Source: Flavobacterium sp. UBA807
Lineage (GTDB): Bacteria; Bacteroidota; Bacteroidia; Flavobacteriales; Flavobacteriaceae
DNA: 7,220 bases
NCBI GenBank assembly: GCA_002296885.1
Contig: DBIH01000070.1
Coordinates: forward strand, 1-7,220
Reading direction: 5' to 3'
Part shown: in pieces, positions 5,645 to 7,220 of the stretch
Layout of the letters: every line of letters starts with the position of its first letter
How positions within the stretch are numbered: the stretch's first letter is position 1
Position numbers and translations under genes: made by a program
The notes under the pieces: generated by a model
Told to the model about the DNA's origin: nothing
Database searches by the model: none
Seen by the model: only the letters and a program-made list of their open reading frames with translations

Positions 5645-6406
5645 TTACTTTCTTTTACGGTCTCCCGCTGGTTTTCTGTCCTTGTTGAAAGGCTTTCTTT
5701 CACCTCTTGGAGAATCTCCTTTTCCACCACCGGTACCAGCTTGTTTTTTGTCCATGCCTACAAGTGGAGAAAGGTCTCTTTTTCCATAAACTTCACCTTT
5801 CATGATCCATACTTTGATACCCATTCTACCGTAAGTAGTGTGAGCTTCAGCCAAAGCATAGTCAATATCGGCTCTGAAAGTTGATAGAGGAATCCTTCCT
5901 TCTTTGAACTGCTCAGAACGTGCCATCTCAGCTCCGTTCAAACGACCGGAAATTAATACTTTAATACCCTCAGCATTCATACGCATTGCAGCCGCAATTG
6001 CCATTTTGATAGCTCTTCTGTAAGAAATTCTGCTTTCAATCTGACGCGCGATAGAAGTACCTACCAGGTAAGCATCTAATTCAGGTCTTTTGATTTCAAA
6101 GATGTTGATTTGAACCTCTTTGTCAGTAACTTTCTTAAGTTCTTCTTTTAACTTGTCTACCTCTTGACCGCCTTTTCCGATAATGATACCAGGTCTTGCA
6201 GTAGTGATAGTAACGGTTACAAGTTTCAAAGTTCTCTCGATGATTACTTTTGATACACTAGCTTTTGATAAACGAGCATGGATGTACTTTCTGATTTTGT
6301 AATCTTCAGCGATTTTGTCACCGTAATCATTTCCACCATACCAGTTTGAATCCCATCCTCTGATGATACCAAGGCGATTTCCAATTGGATTTGTCTTTTG
6401 TCCCAT
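5645..6406 (-). CDS. rpsC: 30S ribosomal protein S3 (uS3)
   Basis: uS3 lies at the mRNA entry channel of the small-subunit head and contributes to mRNA helicase activity with uS4/uS5. It has 253 residues, against 233 in E. coli. The start [24 protein letters not shown] is conserved. The type II KH domain holds [22 protein letters not shown] (71-92), with its GKGG loop at 77-80. The C-terminal domain has [41 protein letters not shown] (126-165) and [16 protein letters not shown] (192-207). The extra length is a basic, probably disordered tail from about 222 ([31 protein letters not shown]), a common kind of extension in this family. It lies 8 bases after rplV. Confidence 0.99.
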   Translation of the reverse strand: MGQKTNPIGNRLGIIRGWDSNWYGGNDYGDKIAEDYKIRKYIHARLSKASVSKVIIERTLKLVTVTITTARPGIIIGKGGQEVDKLKEELKKVTDKEVQINIFEIKRPELDAYLVGTSIARQIESRISYRRAIKMAIAAAMRMNAEGIKVLISGRLNGAEMARSEQFKEGRIPLSTFRADIDYALAEAHTTYGRMGIKVWIMKGEVYGKRDLSPLVGMDKKQAGTGGGKGDSPRGERKPFNKDRKPAGDRKRK

Positions 6407-6414
6407 ACTGTTTA

Positions 6415-6825
6415 TTAATTACTTTGTGTGTTATCTAATTGTCCTAAAACGATTGTAACGTGGTTAGAACGTTTTCTAATTCTGTGTGCTCTTCCTTGTG
6501 GAGCCGGACGAAGTCTTTTCAACATCATTCCGCCGTCTACACGGATTTCTTTAACAAATAAGCCTGCTTCAGCTACATTACCTTCTGCATTTTTCTGCTC
6601 CCAGTTGTTGATTGCAGATAACAAAAGTTTCTCTAACTTTCTTGAAGCTTCTTTAGTGCTGAATCTTAAAATATTCAACGCTCTCTCAACCTTCTGACCT
6701 CTTACCAAGTCCGCTACTAAGCGCATTTTTCTAGGTGAAGTAGGGCAGTTATTCAATTTCGCGAAAGCAATAGACTTATTAGCCTCTTTTCTCGCATCAG
6801 CTGTTTCTCTTTTACGAACTCCCAT
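6415..6825 (-). CDS. rplV: 50S ribosomal protein L22 (uL22)
   Basis: uL22 lines the polypeptide exit tunnel with a long beta hairpin. The length is 136 residues, against 110 in E. coli, because of an extra N-terminal segment ([19 protein letters not shown]) and a short C-terminal tail. The conserved core is [56 protein letters not shown] (21-76). It is followed by the tunnel hairpin [32 protein letters not shown] (96-127). The hairpin tip ([11 protein letters not shown]), where macrolide-resistance changes map in other species, shows no insertion or deletion. The gene begins 6 bases after rpsS with GAAGAA before the ATG, and ends 8 bases before rpsC. Confidence 0.99.
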   Translation of the reverse strand: MGVRKRETADARKEANKSIAFAKLNNCPTSPRKMRLVADLVRGQKVERALNILRFSTKEASRKLEKLLLSAINNWEQKNAEGNVAEAGLFVKEIRVDGGMMLKRLRPAPQGRAHRIRKRSNHVTIVLGQLDNTQSN

Positions 6826-6831
6826 TTCTTC

Positions 6832-7110
6832 TTATTTTTTACCTTTATTTTTAGCTCCAGCGTGACCTCTAAAAGATCTTGTTGGTGAAAACTCTCCTAA
6901 TTTGTGTCCTACCATGTTCTCAGTTACATAAACCGGAACGAATTGGCGACCATTGTGAACTGCGATAGTTTGTCCAACGAAATCTGGTGTAATCATAGAA
7001 GCTCTAGACCAAGTCTTAACAACTCCTTTATTTCCGCCAGCGATATTCTCCTGAACTTTTTTATCTAATTTAAAGTGAACAAATGGTCCTTTTTTTAATG
7101 AACGTGCCAT
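6832..7110 (-). CDS. rpsS: 30S ribosomal protein S19 (uS19)
   Basis: uS19 is in the small-subunit head, partners with uS13, and contacts the large subunit and tRNA region. It has 92 residues, the same as E. coli. It begins [19 protein letters not shown], then has [55 protein letters not shown] (31-85), which contains the family signature in its second half, and ends with a lysine-rich tail AKNKGKK. It follows rplB after 10 bases and precedes rplV by 6. The upstream sequence TAATTAGATAGAC has no Shine-Dalgarno. It is intact. Confidence 0.99.
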   Translation of the reverse strand: MARSLKKGPFVHFKLDKKVQENIAGGNKGVVKTWSRASMITPDFVGQTIAVHNGRQFVPVYVTENMVGHKLGEFSPTRSFRGHAGAKNKGKK

Positions 7111-7120
7111 GTCTATCTAA

Positions 7121-7220
7121 TTATTTCTTTCTGCGTTCTACAATATACTTATTGCTCGGATTAGCCAAAGCACGTGTTCTGTAACCTTTAGCCGGAAGAC
7201 CTTTTCTTGAACGTGGGTGA
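7121..7220 (-). CDS. rplB: 50S ribosomal protein L2 (uL2), 3' end only
   Basis: Only the last 32 residues and the TAA stop are inside the window; the rest lies beyond the right edge. They read [32 protein letters not shown], which is the typical basic C-terminal end of bacterial uL2, a peptidyl-transferase-centre assembly protein and subunit-bridge component. The full protein is about 273 residues in E. coli. The position directly before rpsS, with a 10-base gap, confirms the assignment. The catalytically important histidine region of uL2 is outside the window. Confidence 0.95.
   Translation of the reverse strand, partial: HPRSRKGLPAKGYRTRALANPSNKYIVERRKK

Noticed and set aside
6428..6697. 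Plus-strand open frame of 89 codons
   Set aside because: It is antisense to rplV and has no recognisable domain; the conserved minus-strand protein explains the open frame.
6826..6831. GAAGAA before rplV as a Shine-Dalgarno
   Set aside because: It is only a general A-rich purine context directly against the ATG, with no spacing for pairing.
1..7220. Mobile element, CRISPR array, tRNA/rRNA gene or a new gene system
   Set aside because: The sequence is fully accounted for by conserved ribosomal genes, secY and one 141-base gap; no transposase, repeat array or RNA-gene signature was seen.

Overview
The window is a continuous stretch of the S10-spc ribosomal protein superoperon, read entirely from the minus strand. 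Running from the right edge to the left, the order is rplB (3' end only), rpsS, rplV, rpsC, rplP, rpmC, rpsQ, rplN, rplX, rplE, rpsN, rpsH, rplF, rplR, rpsE, rpmD, rplO and secY (5' portion only). This is the classical bacterial order with nothing inserted and nothing missing. Every complete gene starts with ATG and every visible stop is TAA.

The source is most likely a member of the Bacteroidota, family Flavobacteriaceae, and probably Flavobacterium or a close relative. The evidence is the low G+C content, the near-total lack of Shine-Dalgarno sequences, a Bacteroidota-type promoter motif (TAnnTTTG) in the only real gap, and proteins that resemble my memory of Flavobacterium homologues (for example the bodies of L24 and L5). 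This is recognition from memory and not a database match.

Layout: 7220 to 4992 holds the distal S10 operon (L2 tail, S19, L22, S3, L16, L29). 4974 to 3216 holds S17, then the first part of the spc operon (L14, L24, L5, S14). 3215 to 3075 is the single sizeable non-coding gap. 3074 to 1 holds S8, L6, L18, S5, L30, L15 and the first 184 codons of the translocon channel SecY. All other gaps are 2 to 20 bases, so the genes are almost certainly co-transcribed. Their products build both ribosomal subunits, and SecY supplies the membrane channel for secreted and membrane proteins.

Most of the window is ordinary and highly conserved. Two places deserve attention. The first is the 141-base rpsN-rpsH gap. 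It carries a well-spaced candidate internal promoter, a perfect 12-bp inverted repeat bracketing its -7 box, two sets of short direct repeats, a strong imperfect hairpin just before rpsH, and a 7-codon upstream ORF whose stop codon is the hairpin loop. Together these suggest a regulated leader for the S8-SecY half of the operon. The second is rplX, whose usual conserved C-terminal segment is replaced by a Lys/Ala-rich low-complexity tail. I see no mobile element, CRISPR array, tRNA or rRNA gene, and no evidence of a wholly new system.
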